From Lysobacteraceae bacterium (GTDB lineage: Bacteria > Pseudomonadota > Gammaproteobacteria > Xanthomonadales > Xanthomonadaceae), in contig JANINR010000146.1 of assembly GCA_024508915.1 (NCBI GenBank), positions 30,018-94,017 on the forward strand: DNA of 64,000 bases. The letters run 5' to 3'. Of this stretch, positions 27,087 to 36,750 are shown piece after piece. Made by a program: the position numbers and the translations under genes. The notes beneath the pieces are model-generated. The model ran no database searches, was not told the origin of the DNA, and saw only the letters and a program-made list of their open reading frames with translations. Each line of letters starts with the position of its first letter. Position 1 is the stretch's first letter.

Positions 27087-28096
27087 AGCGCGCGATTCCT
27101 CACAGTGACCACGTGCTCCAGCGTCCTTTCGATCGGATCGCCGTCCACCCGGTCGGTGCCCGACATCCGGAGCTGGATCCGCACGGCCACCACCTTGCTC
27201 CAGTCCGCGACGGATGCCGCGGCCACGTAACTGTCGCCGCCGTCGACCAGGTACGCGAGGTCGAGCCCAGTGGCGTCGGCGACGATCTCGTCCTCGGCCA
27301 GCGACAACGCCCCGGCCGTGTTGACCAGGCGGGTGCGGAACAGCGACTTGCCGCCCCGGGCGTTGTCGCCGATGTACCAGCGCACCGGCTGCACGACCGA
27401 CACGAGCCCGTTCTTCTGCGGCACCTGCGGCGGCAAGGGGATGAAGATATTCGGGTCGGACATGCTGTTGCCCGGCGATCCGGTCTCGGAGATGTTGATG
27501 GTGGTGCCGGACGCGCTGGTGGCCTGGAAGATCGCGCCTTCGGGGCTGCGCTTGTCTTCAGTCGTCGCGTCGTAGTAGCCGAAGTCGCAGACCATCAGCA
27601 GGTCGCCGGCCGCGATGCCGTCGACGTTGTTGACTGCCAGGTCCAGCGGCAGGCTGCCGTCGGCGGGCGTCGCGGTGACCACGGTGGGGATGACCGCGGG
27701 CGGCAGGGCCGCGATCAGCTGCAGGGCATCACCGTCGGCGTTGGAGTAGCCCAGGAAACTGGTGTTGGCCCACTCTTCAGTTGGATTGGCGCCGGCGCCG
27801 TGCGCAGTCCACCACTCGGTGGAGTCGACGATGTTGTTCAGGTCCGTCTCGTTCGAACACGGGATCATGCCGGCCGCGCGGATGTCGCGGGCCATGAATT
27901 CGAACGCGGTGCGGGCGTTCTCCTGCAGGCGCCCGATGCTTTCGGTGGCCAGGTAGGTCTGGCGGTTGCTCAGGAACACGGCCATCGCCGCGCCCGCGAC
28001 GATCAGCCCGAGCACGAGCGAGACCATCAGCTCCACGAGGGTCACGCCGCGCGCGGCGCCGCGGGCCGGGCCGGCCTGTCGGATGCGCGCGCTCAT
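27083..28096 (-). CDS. pilW: Pilus assembly protein PilW
   Basis: GVTLVELMVSLVLGLIVAGAAMAVFLSNRQTYLATESIGRLQENARTAFEFMARDIRAAG. Confidence 0.93.
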   Translation of the reverse strand: MSARIRQAGPARGAARGVTLVELMVSLVLGLIVAGAAMAVFLSNRQTYLATESIGRLQENARTAFEFMARDIRAAGMIPCSNETDLNNIVDSTEWWTAHGAGANPTEEWANTSFLGYSNADGDALQLIAALPPAVIPTVVTATPADGSLPLDLAVNNVDGIAAGDLLMVCDFGYYDATTEDKRSPEGAIFQATSASGTTINISETGSPGNSMSDPNIFIPLPPQVPQKNGLVSVVQPVRWYIGDNARGGKSLFRTRLVNTAGALSLAEDEIVADATGLDLAYLVDGGDSYVAAASVADWSKVVAVRIQLRMSGTDRVDGDPIERTLEHVVTVRNRAL

Positions 28097-28551
28097 AGCC
28101 GGGTCACCGTTTCCATCTTCTCGGTGGCCTCGCCGCCGGCTCGGGTGTCGTCCCATTGCACGATGATCTTGCAGGTCTCGCCGCCGCAACCGACGATCTG
28201 GCCGCAGGCCGTCGGCCCCATCCCTGCGTGGATCGCGTTGATCCAGTCGCGCTGGTCGCGGGTGACGAGGTTGGTGCCGGTCGGCGCGTTGCAGGTCATC
28301 GCCGCCAGGTCGTAGCCGCCGTTGGCGGCCACCTGGTAGTTCGCGCGCATCCGCTCGAGGATGGCGTAGGTCGCGATCGCCGCGTCGCTGCGTTCCGACG
28401 CGCTCTGGCTGTTGCGCAGCGTCGTCGCCTGCATCGCGGCGATGCCGAGCAGGCCGAACGCCAGGATCGCGACCGCGACCAGGACCTCGATCAGTCCCAC
28501 GCCCGCGGCGGCGCGGGCACGGGGACCATGCGTGTCAGCTGCAAGCCGCAT
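28093..28551 (-). CDS. pilV: Type IV pilus modification protein PilV
   Basis: GVGLIEVLVAVAILAFGLLGIAAMQATTLRNSQSASERSDA. Confidence 0.93.
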   Translation of the reverse strand: MRLAADTHGPRARAAAGVGLIEVLVAVAILAFGLLGIAAMQATTLRNSQSASERSDAAIATYAILERMRANYQVAANGGYDLAAMTCNAPTGTNLVTRDQRDWINAIHAGMGPTACGQIVGCGGETCKIIVQWDDTRAGGEATEKMETVTRL

Positions 28552-29086
28552 CGTGCGTCTCCGGGGTGCGGACCATGGTGCCGCCGGTGGTGATCTCCAG
28601 GCAGCGCACGTTGGTCGTGGGCCGCGTCGTGTCGATGCGCAACCGGACGCGGCCCGCGGTCACGAGCGTGCCCGCGCTGTCGCGCGCCAGGCCGTCGGAT
28701 CGGTAGGAGACGAACGTGTCGCCGCCGATCTCAAGGTTGCCGGGCAGGCTGGCGTTGCGGAGCAGCGTGTCGCCGACCTTGTCGAAGTCGCCGTCGGCAT
28801 TCGCATCCACGAAAGTGATGAAGCCGTCGATGTCCGCGGTGGCGCAGGTCGCATCGATGCCGGCGTTGGCGTTGGCGCTGGCACAGACGGCCACGCGCCG
28901 GTTGCGGCGGATCGCTTCCATCCGCGCGGTCTGCAGGCTCGCCACCAGCTCGTTGGCGGCGCCGGCGAGGCGGTTGCCGTTGACCAGCGACTGGAACCCG
29001 GGCACCGCCGCGGCCACGACGATGGCGGCCACGGCCAGCGTGACCATCAATTCCACCATCGTGAATCCGCGCGCTCGCGCCCGCAT
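28535..29086 (-). CDS. fimT: GspH/FimT-family minor pilin
   Basis: RARGFTMVELMVTLAVAAIVVAAAVPGFQSLVNGNRLAGAANELVASLQTARMEAIRRN. Confidence 0.9.
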   Translation of the reverse strand: MRARARGFTMVELMVTLAVAAIVVAAAVPGFQSLVNGNRLAGAANELVASLQTARMEAIRRNRRVAVCASANANAGIDATCATADIDGFITFVDANADGDFDKVGDTLLRNASLPGNLEIGGDTFVSYRSDGLARDSAGTLVTAGRVRLRIDTTRPTTNVRCLEITTGGTMVRTPETHDAACS

Positions 29087-29267
29087 GGCGTTCCTCCCCG
29101 TCCGTGGCCCAATGTCGGCCGGCGACACCCCCTCGGGCAAGCCCGTCGGCGACGAACGGCGCGTCGGACGGGACAGGCGCGTCACGGGCGTGACGCCCGT
29201 CACGTCGCCGGCGCGGCGCCAAGGGGGCGCGAACGCGGAGGTCAGCCGGGCATCGACCGGCCCGGCG

Positions 29268-30692
29268 TCAGGCGACGATCTCGTAGCAGGGCTTGTACTC
29301 GCCGGCGATCTTCATGCGCCGCTGCTCGACGAAGGCGCGCAGCAGCGCATCAAGCGCCTGCATCATGTCGCGGTCGCCGTGGATCTGGTACGGGCCCAGT
29401 TCCTCGACGCGGCGCATGCCCTCTTCCTTGACGTTGCCGGCGACGATGCCGGAGAACGCGCGCCGCAGGTCCGCAGCGAGTTCGTGCGGCTTGCGCCCGT
29501 GGTGCAGGTCCAGCGCCGCCATGGCTTCGTGCGTGGGGACGAAGGGTTGCTGGAACGCCAGCGGGATGTCGAGCGACCAGTTGAAGAAGAACGAGTCCTT
29601 CTGCTCGATGCGGTACCTGCGGACCTTGTCGATGCCGTCGGCCATCGCCCGCGCGACCTCCGCCGGGTCGCCGATGACGATGCGGTAGCGCGCGGCGGCC
29701 GCGTCGCCGAGGGTGAGCCGGATGAACGCGTCGATCTGCTCGAAGTACGGCGCCGCCGCGGTCGGCCCGGTGAGCACCAGCGGGAACGGCAGCTTCGCGT
29801 TCTCCTCGCGCAGCAGGATGCCCAGCAGGTACAGGATCTCCTCGGCCGTGCCGACGCCGCCCGCGAAGACGATGATGCCGTGGCCCAGGCGCACGAACGC
29901 CTCGAGGCGCTTCTCGATGTCCGGCATGATCACCAGGTGGTTCACGATCGGGTTCGGCGATTCCGCCGCGATGATGCCCGGCTCGGTGATGCCGATGTAG
30001 CGGCTGTGGCGGCGGCGCTGCTTGGCGTGCGCGATCGTCGCGCCCTTCATCGGGCCCTTCATCGCGCCGGGCCCGCAGCCCGTGCAGATGTCGAGGCCGC
30101 GCAGCCCGAGCTGGTAGCCGACGTCCTTGGTGTACATGTATTCGTCGCGGCTGATCGAGTGGCCGCCCCAGCACACGACGAGGTTGGGGTCCGACGGCTG
30201 CAGCACGCGCGCGTTGCGCAGCAGGCGGAACACCGCGTCGCTGATGCCGGCGGACGTGTCGAGCTCGCTCTCGTATTCGGGCGCGAGCTCGATCGCCGTG
30301 TACACGAGGTCGCGCACGACCGCCGCGAGCAGCTCGGCGACGCCGCGGATGATCTGCCCGTCGACGAAGGCCATCGCCGGCGCGTTGAGCAGGTCCAGGC
30401 GCAGGCCGCGGTCGAGCTGGTGCACCTGGATGTCGAAATCGGGATAGAGCTCGCGCGCCGCGCGCGGATCGTCGGACGTGCTGCCGGTGGTGAGCACGGC
30501 CAGCGCGCAGCGCCGCAGCAGCTCGTGCATGCCGCCCGCGGAGGCGTCGCGAAGGCGCTGCACCTCCTCGCGCGAAAGCACGTCGAGGCCGCCGCGCGGG
30601 AAGATGCTGGCGTCGACGGTGGGCAGCTTGGGGGTCACTGGCGTGGCGGGGGCTGGGATGGCGCCGTGCGGCGCATGGCTGTCGTCGTTCAT
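29268..30692 (-). CDS. ppnN: Nucleotide 5'-monophosphate nucleosidase PpnN (YgdH, LOG family)
   Basis: CTGCGPGAMKGPMKGATIAHAKQRR; FAGGVGTAEEILYLLGILL. Confidence 0.92.
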   Translation of the reverse strand: MNDDSHAPHGAIPAPATPVTPKLPTVDASIFPRGGLDVLSREEVQRLRDASAGGMHELLRRCALAVLTTGSTSDDPRAARELYPDFDIQVHQLDRGLRLDLLNAPAMAFVDGQIIRGVAELLAAVVRDLVYTAIELAPEYESELDTSAGISDAVFRLLRNARVLQPSDPNLVVCWGGHSISRDEYMYTKDVGYQLGLRGLDICTGCGPGAMKGPMKGATIAHAKQRRRHSRYIGITEPGIIAAESPNPIVNHLVIMPDIEKRLEAFVRLGHGIIVFAGGVGTAEEILYLLGILLREENAKLPFPLVLTGPTAAAPYFEQIDAFIRLTLGDAAAARYRIVIGDPAEVARAMADGIDKVRRYRIEQKDSFFFNWSLDIPLAFQQPFVPTHEAMAALDLHHGRKPHELAADLRRAFSGIVAGNVKEEGMRRVEELGPYQIHGDRDMMQALDALLRAFVEQRRMKIAGEYKPCYEIVA

Positions 30693-30741
30693 AGGCCGCC
30701 GAGTCTACTCCAGCCCCGCCGACGACCCGGCGCCGGGCGCG

Positions 30742-30773
30742 AAAAAAAAGACGGCCGGGTCGCCCCGGCCGTC
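30742..30773 (-). terminator. Intrinsic terminator of the TonB-dependent receptor gene
   Basis: Minus strand GACGGCCGGGGCGACCCGGCCGTCTTTTTTTT. Confidence 0.9.
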
Positions 30774-30797
30774 CTTCGCAGCGCCGATCCTCGCGGA

Positions 30798-33700
30798 TCA
30801 GAACTCGTACTTGAAGCCCACCTGCAGCGACCACTGCGAGATGCCCTGGTCGAAGCCGTCGGCGTCGCCGTTGGCCACGGTGATGTTGTCGCCCCAGCGG
30901 CTGCCCTTCGAACGGAAGGAACCGTCGTTGTTGAACGAGGAATCGCGGTAGCTGTAGACGTACTTGTGGGTCACCGGGTCGATGCCGACCAGGGTCGCCG
31001 CGCGGCTGTCGGCGAAGAAGCCGTAGTCCATCACGTCGCCCCACTTCTTGTTGAGCAGGTTGCCGACGTTCTGGATGTCCACCCAGAGCTGCGACTTGTG
31101 GCCCTTGAAGAAGCCCGGGAGCTCCTGGCTCAGGCGCAGGTCGAAGGTGTTGACCCAGCCCGCGCGGAAGGCGTTGGCCGGCGCGTAGGTGCCCGCGTAG
31201 CGCGACAGGAGCGCGTTGCTGTCGATCCACTCGAAGAACGAGGCTTCCATCGCCGCGTCGGCGACGTACTTGCCGCCCACGATCGTGCCGAACAGCACGT
31301 CGCCCTTGCCCGACGGCACGTAGAACAGGTCGTTCGCGGTGCGGGTGTCGCCGTTCGCGTCGTTGGAGTACACGAAGCTGTACGGGCGGCCGCTGCGGCC
31401 CTCGTAGACCAGGCCCACGTGGGTGTTGTAGTCGCCGAAGAGCTTGTGGTTCCAGTCGAGCGAGCCGCTGATCCGGTCCTTGATCTCGTAGCGCGCGGTC
31501 CGGGTGACGTCTTCGCCGCTGTTGAACGAGTACTGGTAGGTGTAGCCGGAGCTCGCCGTCGAGCTGGTCAGCGACCCGACCTCGGTGGCATTGGTGTAGG
31601 TGTAGCCCAGGCTCCAGGACCAGTCGCTGTCCGTGCTCCACGGCTTGGTCAGCGAGACCGTCAGCTGCTGGCTCTCGCCCTTGTCCGTGTTGTTGATCAG
31701 GTACACGTTGTTGTAGGCGGCGTTGCGGCCGAAGCGCTGGGTGCCGCTGCTGAACAGCGTGACGTTCGGGTTGTAGTACAGCTGGCGGCCGTCCGGACCG
31801 GCGAAGCCCGGGCCCAGGTTCAGCGCCTGGTAGTACAGGCCGGTCTTGGTGTCGGTCAGCAGCACTTCCGCCGAGAACACGGTGTCCATCCAGCCGGTCT
31901 CGGTCTCGAACGCCAGGTTGGCCTTCCAGATCGACGGCAGGTCGAAGTCCTTGCCAGTGAGCGACAGGTCATAGACGGTCGAACCGGCGCCGGTCGGCTG
32001 GTTCTGGTTGTTGCCGTCCGGGCTGAACGGCAGCGCCGGGAACAGCACGCCGGCGCAGCTGCCGGTGCCGACATGCGCGTCGGGGTGCTGGTCGCAGGCG
32101 TTGCGCAGCTGCTGCGTGTACGCCACGTAGTTGTGGTAGGCGGCGTTCGCGTAGCTGTTGCTCAGCCACACCTGCGGGGCGTCGCCCTGGAACAGGCCGA
32201 TGCCGCCGCGCAGCTGCATCTGGCGGTCGGTGTCGAAGGTGTAGTTGAAGCCGAAGCGCGGCTGGATCAGGAAGCTGCCGCTGAACACCTTGCTGTTGTC
32301 GTAGCCGGAGGTGCCGGTCGTCGCCCAGACCACGCTCTCCACGCCGTCGACGTGCGGCGGCGCGTGGTCGACGCTCGGCTTGTCGGCGCGCAGGCCCAGG
32401 GTCAGGGTCAGGTTGCTGTTGACGTACCAGGTGTCCTGCAGGAACAGGCCGAGGTTGCGGTTGTGGTACGCGGCGGCGATGGAGTTCGGCGAGGTCTCGG
32501 CGTTCCAGTCGTAGCGGCTCCACTTGCCGGCCGCGAAGTTGTCGAGGCCGAAGAACTGGTAGACGCCGAACGAGTTGCGGCCGAAGTAGTTGTAGATCTC
32601 GTTGTCGCTCCACTGGGCGCCGAACTTCAGGTCGTGGTCGCCCATGGTGAGGGTGCCCGCGCCGTAGAAGTCCCAGGTCTTCGTGCTGAGGATGTTGTTC
32701 TGGGAGTTCGCTTCGGTGCCGAGGTACAGGATGTCGCCGGACGGCGCGTTCTCGTTGCCGCCGAAGTAGATCGCGATGCTGGGCGCGTTGGTCGGGATCT
32801 CGCGGACCGCCGAGTAGTCGCGGAAGGACGCCTTGAACTCGGTGGAGAAGTTCTCGGTCCAGTCGCTGAACAGCTGGCCGACGTAGCTCTCGACCGACTT
32901 GGCGTGCTGGTACCAGTAGGAGCTCAGCGACACGGTGCTCGAGCCGATGCCGTTGATGCGCAGCTTGCTCTGGTCGAGCTTGCTGTAGCGGAAGCTGGCG
33001 CGCTGCGCATCGCTGATGTTCCAGTCGAGCTTCAGCGCGTACTCTTCGAGGTTGGTGTCGCCGTTGCTCTCCAGCGAGCCGGCGTCGATGCCGTAGCCCG
33101 CGGCGATCTGCTGCGCGCGCGCGACGTCGGCCATGGTCACGCCGTTGTCGCCGAGCGGGGTGGTGCTGAGGTCGAAGCCGGGCGCCTTCTGCTCGAACTT
33201 CTCGTAGTTGGCGAAGAAGAACAGGCGATCCTTGAGGATCGGGCCGCCGAAGGTGGCGCCGTAGGTCTGTTCCTTGGTGAAGCCGTTGAACTCGTCGCCG
33301 AACGGGTTCTTGCCGAACCAGTCGCCGTCGCGGAAGGTGCCGTAGACCGAGCCGTGGAACTCGTTGGTGCCCGACTTGGTCACCGCGTTGACGTTGGCGC
33401 CCGCGGCGCCGGCGATGGTGACGTCGTAGTTCGACAGGTTGACGTCGATCGCCTCGATCGCTTCCAGCGAGACCGGCTGGCGGCGGGTCGGCATGTTGTT
33501 GCCTTCCAGGCCGAAGGTGTCGCTCGCGGAGACGCCGTCGATGCTGATCGAGTTGAAGCGCGGGTTCTGGCCGCCGGCCGACATCGAGCCGGAGGCGCGG
33601 TCGATGAAGGCGACGCGCGGATCCAGGCGCATGTAGTCCTGGATGTTGCCGTTCACCGACGGCAGCGCCTCGATGGTGTGCTGGTCGACGCTGGTGCCCG

Positions 33701-34127
33701 AGCCCATCTTGGTCGAGCTGAAGACGCTCGAACCGCCGGAGACGCCGACGACCGAGACGGTGCCCAGCGTGGTGACGTCGGCCTGCAGCGCGGCGTTGAC
33801 GGTGCTGGTCTTGTTGAGGTCGAGGTAGATGCCGGTCTCGGTGTCGGCGCCCGCGCCGGCCTTCATGACCGTGATCGTGTACGGACCGCCCACGCGCAGG
33901 CCGCGCGCGGCGTAGCGGCCGTTCGCATCGGTGGTGACGCGGCTGATCGTGCCGGACTCGACGTGGGTGATGGTCACTTCCGCGCCAGCGACGGGCTGGC
34001 CGTCGGTACCGGTCACGGTGCCGCCGACGCCGGCGGACGTGCTCTGCGCGAACACGGGAGCGGCGGCCAGCGCGGCCACCAGGGCGAGCGACAGCTTCGA
34101 CAGCCGTGCACGATTGCGATGGGTCAT
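30798..34127 (-). CDS. TonB-dependent receptor, Oar-like, with carboxypeptidase-regulatory-like N-terminal domain
   Basis: GGTVTGTDGQPVAGAEVTITHVESGTISRVTTDANGRYAARGLRVGGPYTITV; plug and beta-barrel; terminal QVGFKYEF. Confidence 0.93.
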   Translation of the reverse strand: MTHRNRARLSKLSLALVAALAAAPVFAQSTSAGVGGTVTGTDGQPVAGAEVTITHVESGTISRVTTDANGRYAARGLRVGGPYTITVMKAGAGADTETGIYLDLNKTSTVNAALQADVTTLGTVSVVGVSGGSSVFSSTKMGSGTSVDQHTIEALPSVNGNIQDYMRLDPRVAFIDRASGSMSAGGQNPRFNSISIDGVSASDTFGLEGNNMPTRRQPVSLEAIEAIDVNLSNYDVTIAGAAGANVNAVTKSGTNEFHGSVYGTFRDGDWFGKNPFGDEFNGFTKEQTYGATFGGPILKDRLFFFANYEKFEQKAPGFDLSTTPLGDNGVTMADVARAQQIAAGYGIDAGSLESNGDTNLEEYALKLDWNISDAQRASFRYSKLDQSKLRINGIGSSTVSLSSYWYQHAKSVESYVGQLFSDWTENFSTEFKASFRDYSAVREIPTNAPSIAIYFGGNENAPSGDILYLGTEANSQNNILSTKTWDFYGAGTLTMGDHDLKFGAQWSDNEIYNYFGRNSFGVYQFFGLDNFAAGKWSRYDWNAETSPNSIAAAYHNRNLGLFLQDTWYVNSNLTLTLGLRADKPSVDHAPPHVDGVESVVWATTGTSGYDNSKVFSGSFLIQPRFGFNYTFDTDRQMQLRGGIGLFQGDAPQVWLSNSYANAAYHNYVAYTQQLRNACDQHPDAHVGTGSCAGVLFPALPFSPDGNNQNQPTGAGSTVYDLSLTGKDFDLPSIWKANLAFETETGWMDTVFSAEVLLTDTKTGLYYQALNLGPGFAGPDGRQLYYNPNVTLFSSGTQRFGRNAAYNNVYLINNTDKGESQQLTVSLTKPWSTDSDWSWSLGYTYTNATEVGSLTSSTASSGYTYQYSFNSGEDVTRTARYEIKDRISGSLDWNHKLFGDYNTHVGLVYEGRSGRPYSFVYSNDANGDTRTANDLFYVPSGKGDVLFGTIVGGKYVADAAMEASFFEWIDSNALLSRYAGTYAPANAFRAGWVNTFDLRLSQELPGFFKGHKSQLWVDIQNVGNLLNKKWGDVMDYGFFADSRAATLVGIDPVTHKYVYSYRDSSFNNDGSFRSKGSRWGDNITVANGDADGFDQGISQWSLQVGFKYEF

Positions 34128-34330
34128 CTCGGTTACCTCAGATGAAATGGTGAAAGAGGAAGGTCAGGTACGGCGGACGGCGAGAGCCGACCGTCCGCTG
34201 GATGCGCGGCGCCGGCTGTGTTTTCGGGTATTCCCCCGGCCCATGCGCAGCCGCATGGGGTTAACGTGAGTTTAACACGCTACCCCTCGCCCATGACAGG
34301 CAAAAGACAGCCCCCAGTGGCTGGAAACGG

Positions 34331-34936
34331 TTACCCCGCGACGCCCTGGCCCAGCCCCAGGTAGGTCGCCAGCCCGTCGAGGAACATCTGCACCGAAATG
34401 GCGACGATCACCATGCCCATGAGCCGCTCGATCGCGGTCAGGACACGGCCGCCGAGGATCTTGTAGAGGTAGGTCGCCGAGAACAGGATCGCGGCCGTCG
34501 CGACCCAGGCGATGAGCAGGGCCAGGCTCCACGCTCCCATCCGCCCGGGCTCCTGGCTGCCCATCAGCATGACCGCCGCCATGCCGGACGGGCCCGCCAC
34601 CAGCGGGATCGCCATCGGCACGATGAATGGCTCGCCGCCGGGCAGTTCGCCCATCAGGCCTTCCGGCGGCGGGAAGATCATCCGCAGGCCGATCAGGAAC
34701 AGGACGATGCCCCCGGCGATGGACACCGATTCCTGCCGCAGGTGCATCAGGTCGAGCGCGTAGCGGCCGAAATGCAGGAACACCATCAGCACGCCGAGCG
34801 CGATCAGCATCTCGCGCACCAGCACGACGCGCTGGCGGTGCGCGGGCATGCCGCGCAGCAGGCTGAGGAACACCGGGATGTTCCCGAGCGGGTCGAGGAT
34901 GAGGAACAGCAGCAGCGCGGCGGAGGCGATCGTCAC
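34331..34936 (-). CDS. MarC family membrane protein
   Basis: FLILDPLGNIPVFLSLLRG...FPPPEGLMGELPGGEPFIVPMAIPLVAGPSGMAAVML; GTG start. Confidence 0.92.
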   Translation of the reverse strand: MTIASAALLLFLILDPLGNIPVFLSLLRGMPAHRQRVVLVREMLIALGVLMVFLHFGRYALDLMHLRQESVSIAGGIVLFLIGLRMIFPPPEGLMGELPGGEPFIVPMAIPLVAGPSGMAAVMLMGSQEPGRMGAWSLALLIAWVATAAILFSATYLYKILGGRVLTAIERLMGMVIVAISVQMFLDGLATYLGLGQGVAG

Positions 34937-35724
34937 GGGCGCGGGGCCGCGCGGACGGGCGAGGCCGCGTCGGCGGCGACGAGGATCCGGCCGCGGTAAG
35001 GGCTGCCGGCCGGCGACAGCAGCTCGACGCAGGCACCCGCGTAGGCGGACGGGTCGCGCGCGTCGCGGTCCTGGTCGGCCAGGAAGGCCCGCCCGCGCAG
35101 CGTCGTCCGCATCGGGCCGGGCTGCAGGCCGCTGATGCGCGGTCCGTCCGCGCCGAGTTCGGCCTGCAGCATCCCGATGAGCGTCGCCAGGCCGTGCTGG
35201 GCGATGCCGTAGCCGCCCCAGAAGGCCTGCCCGGTCAGGGCCAGGTCGTCGATCGCGAACACCACGGCGGCGTCCCGCGCCTTCGACAGCAAGGGCAGGC
35301 AGGCCTGCGTCAGCCACCAGCGCGCCGTCAGTCCGACGTGCAGCGCGCGGGCGAAGTCGGCGGGATCGGTGTGCGCCAGCGGCGTCAGGCCTCGGAACTC
35401 GGCGGCGCAGTGCAGCAGGCCGTCGAGGCGCCCGGATTCGGTCTCGAGGCGCGCCCCGAGTTCCGCGTAGTCGTCGGGCGAGGCGCCTTCCAGGTCGAGC
35501 GGATACAGCAGCGGCTCCGGACCCTCGGCGGCGAGCGCGTCGTAGAGCCGGTTGAGCTTCGGCACCTTGCGGCCCAGCAGCACGACGGTGGCGCCGGCCC
35601 GCGCACAGGCCAGCGATGCGGCCGCGCCGAGCCCGCCGTGCGCGCCCGCCACGAGCACCACGCGGCCGGCGAGCGCCGCCGCAGGCTGCGCCGCCGGCGC
35701 GCCGTGGGACGCGGCCGCGCTCAC
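34933..35724 (-). CDS. SDR family NAD(P)-dependent oxidoreductase
   Basis: GRVVLVAGAHGGLGAAASLACARAGATVVLLGR; YGIAQHG region; overlaps grxD stop. Confidence 0.88.
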   Translation of the reverse strand: MSAAASHGAPAAQPAAALAGRVVLVAGAHGGLGAAASLACARAGATVVLLGRKVPKLNRLYDALAAEGPEPLLYPLDLEGASPDDYAELGARLETESGRLDGLLHCAAEFRGLTPLAHTDPADFARALHVGLTARWWLTQACLPLLSKARDAAVVFAIDDLALTGQAFWGGYGIAQHGLATLIGMLQAELGADGPRISGLQPGPMRTTLRGRAFLADQDRDARDPSAYAGACVELLSPAGSPYRGRILVAADAASPVRAAPRP

Positions 35725-36056
35725 GCCTTGTGCGCCTCCGCCAGCTGCACTTCCTTGAGCATGCGCGCCAGCTCGCCGGATTCCAGCAGCTCCAGGGTGA
35801 TGTCGCAGCCGCCGATCAGCTCGCCGTTGATGAAGAGCTGGGGGAAGGTCGGCCAGTTCGAGTAGCGCGGCAGGTTGGCCCGGATCTCGGGCTCCTCGAG
35901 CACGTTGACGGTGTGCAGCCCGCTCGCGCCGGCCTGCTTCAGCGCCTGCATGGTGCGGCTGGAGAAGCCGCACATCGGGAATTGCGGCGTGCCCTTCATG
36001 AAAAGCACGACGGGGTGGCCTTCGATCTCGGCCTGGATGCGTTCGGACACCTGCAT
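35721..36056 (-). CDS. grxD: Monothiol glutaredoxin Grx4 family
   Basis: VVLFMKGTPQFPMCGFSSRTMQALKQAG...YSNWPTFPQLFINGELIGGCDI. Confidence 0.97.
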   Translation of the reverse strand: MQVSERIQAEIEGHPVVLFMKGTPQFPMCGFSSRTMQALKQAGASGLHTVNVLEEPEIRANLPRYSNWPTFPQLFINGELIGGCDITLELLESGELARMLKEVQLAEAHKA

Positions 36057-36171
36057 GGCTGGCTCCTGGAAGCGTGTCGCGCGCCGCTTCCCGCAGGGTT
36101 CGCGGGCCGGCGGCGGGGGTGGGGGTAGAATCCGGTCATTGTAAGCCCCTCCCCCTTCCACGGAGTCCGCC

Positions 36172-36750
36172 ATGGCCATCGAACTGCCTCCCCTGCCCTA
36201 CGACCGCGCCGCCCTCGAGCCGCACATCTCCGGCGAGACCATCGACTTCCACTACGGCAAGCACCACAAGGCCTACGTGGACAACCTCAACAAGATGATC
36301 GCGGGCACCGAGTTCGAGGCGATGCCGCTGGAGGAGATCGTCCGCAAGGCGCAGGGCGCCATGTTCAACAACGCCGCGCAGGTGTGGAACCACACCTTCT
36401 ACTGGAACTGCCTGTCCCCCAACGGCGGCGGCGAGCCGTCGGGCAAGGTCGCCGACGCGATCGCGAAGGCCTTCGGCGGCTTCGACAAGTTCAAGGAACA
36501 GTTCAGCGACCTCGCCGTGAAGACCTTCGGGTCCGGCTGGGCGTGGCTGGTGCAGCGCCCGGACGGTTCGCTGGCGCTGGTGAGCACGCCGAACGCCGCG
36601 ACCCCGCTGACCGGCGACGACACCGCGCTGCTGACCTGCGACGTCTGGGAGCACGCGTACTACATCGACTACCGCAATGCGCGGCCGAAGTACGTCGAGG
36701 CGTTCTGGAACCTGGTGAACTGGGACTTCGTCGCCTCGAACCTACGCTGA
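36172..36750 (+). CDS. sodB: Superoxide dismutase [Fe]
   Basis: [36 protein letters not shown]...[23 protein letters not shown]. Confidence 0.97.
   Translation: MAIELPPLPYDRAALEPHISGETIDFHYGKHHKAYVDNLNKMIAGTEFEAMPLEEIVRKAQGAMFNNAAQVWNHTFYWNCLSPNGGGEPSGKVADAIAKAFGGFDKFKEQFSDLAVKTFGSGWAWLVQRPDGSLALVSTPNAATPLTGDDTALLTCDVWEHAYYIDYRNARPKYVEAFWNLVNWDFVASNLR

Noticed and set aside
29160-29215. Nested short inverted repeats (GTCACGGGCGTGACGCCCGTCAC) upstream of fimT
   Set aside because: Short GC-rich arms in a GC-rich genome; no clear terminator or known operator match.
28716-34145. 1809-aa plus-strand ORF spanning the pilin, ppnN and TonB receptor region
   Set aside because: Antisense to clearly conserved genes; low-complexity Arg/Ala/Val-rich translation typical of high-GC shadow ORFs.
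34323-34335. GGAAACGGTTACC resembling part of the palindrome at 22244-22274, considered as a shared operator
   Set aside because: Only a half-site match; 12-mers shared within 64 kb are expected by chance.
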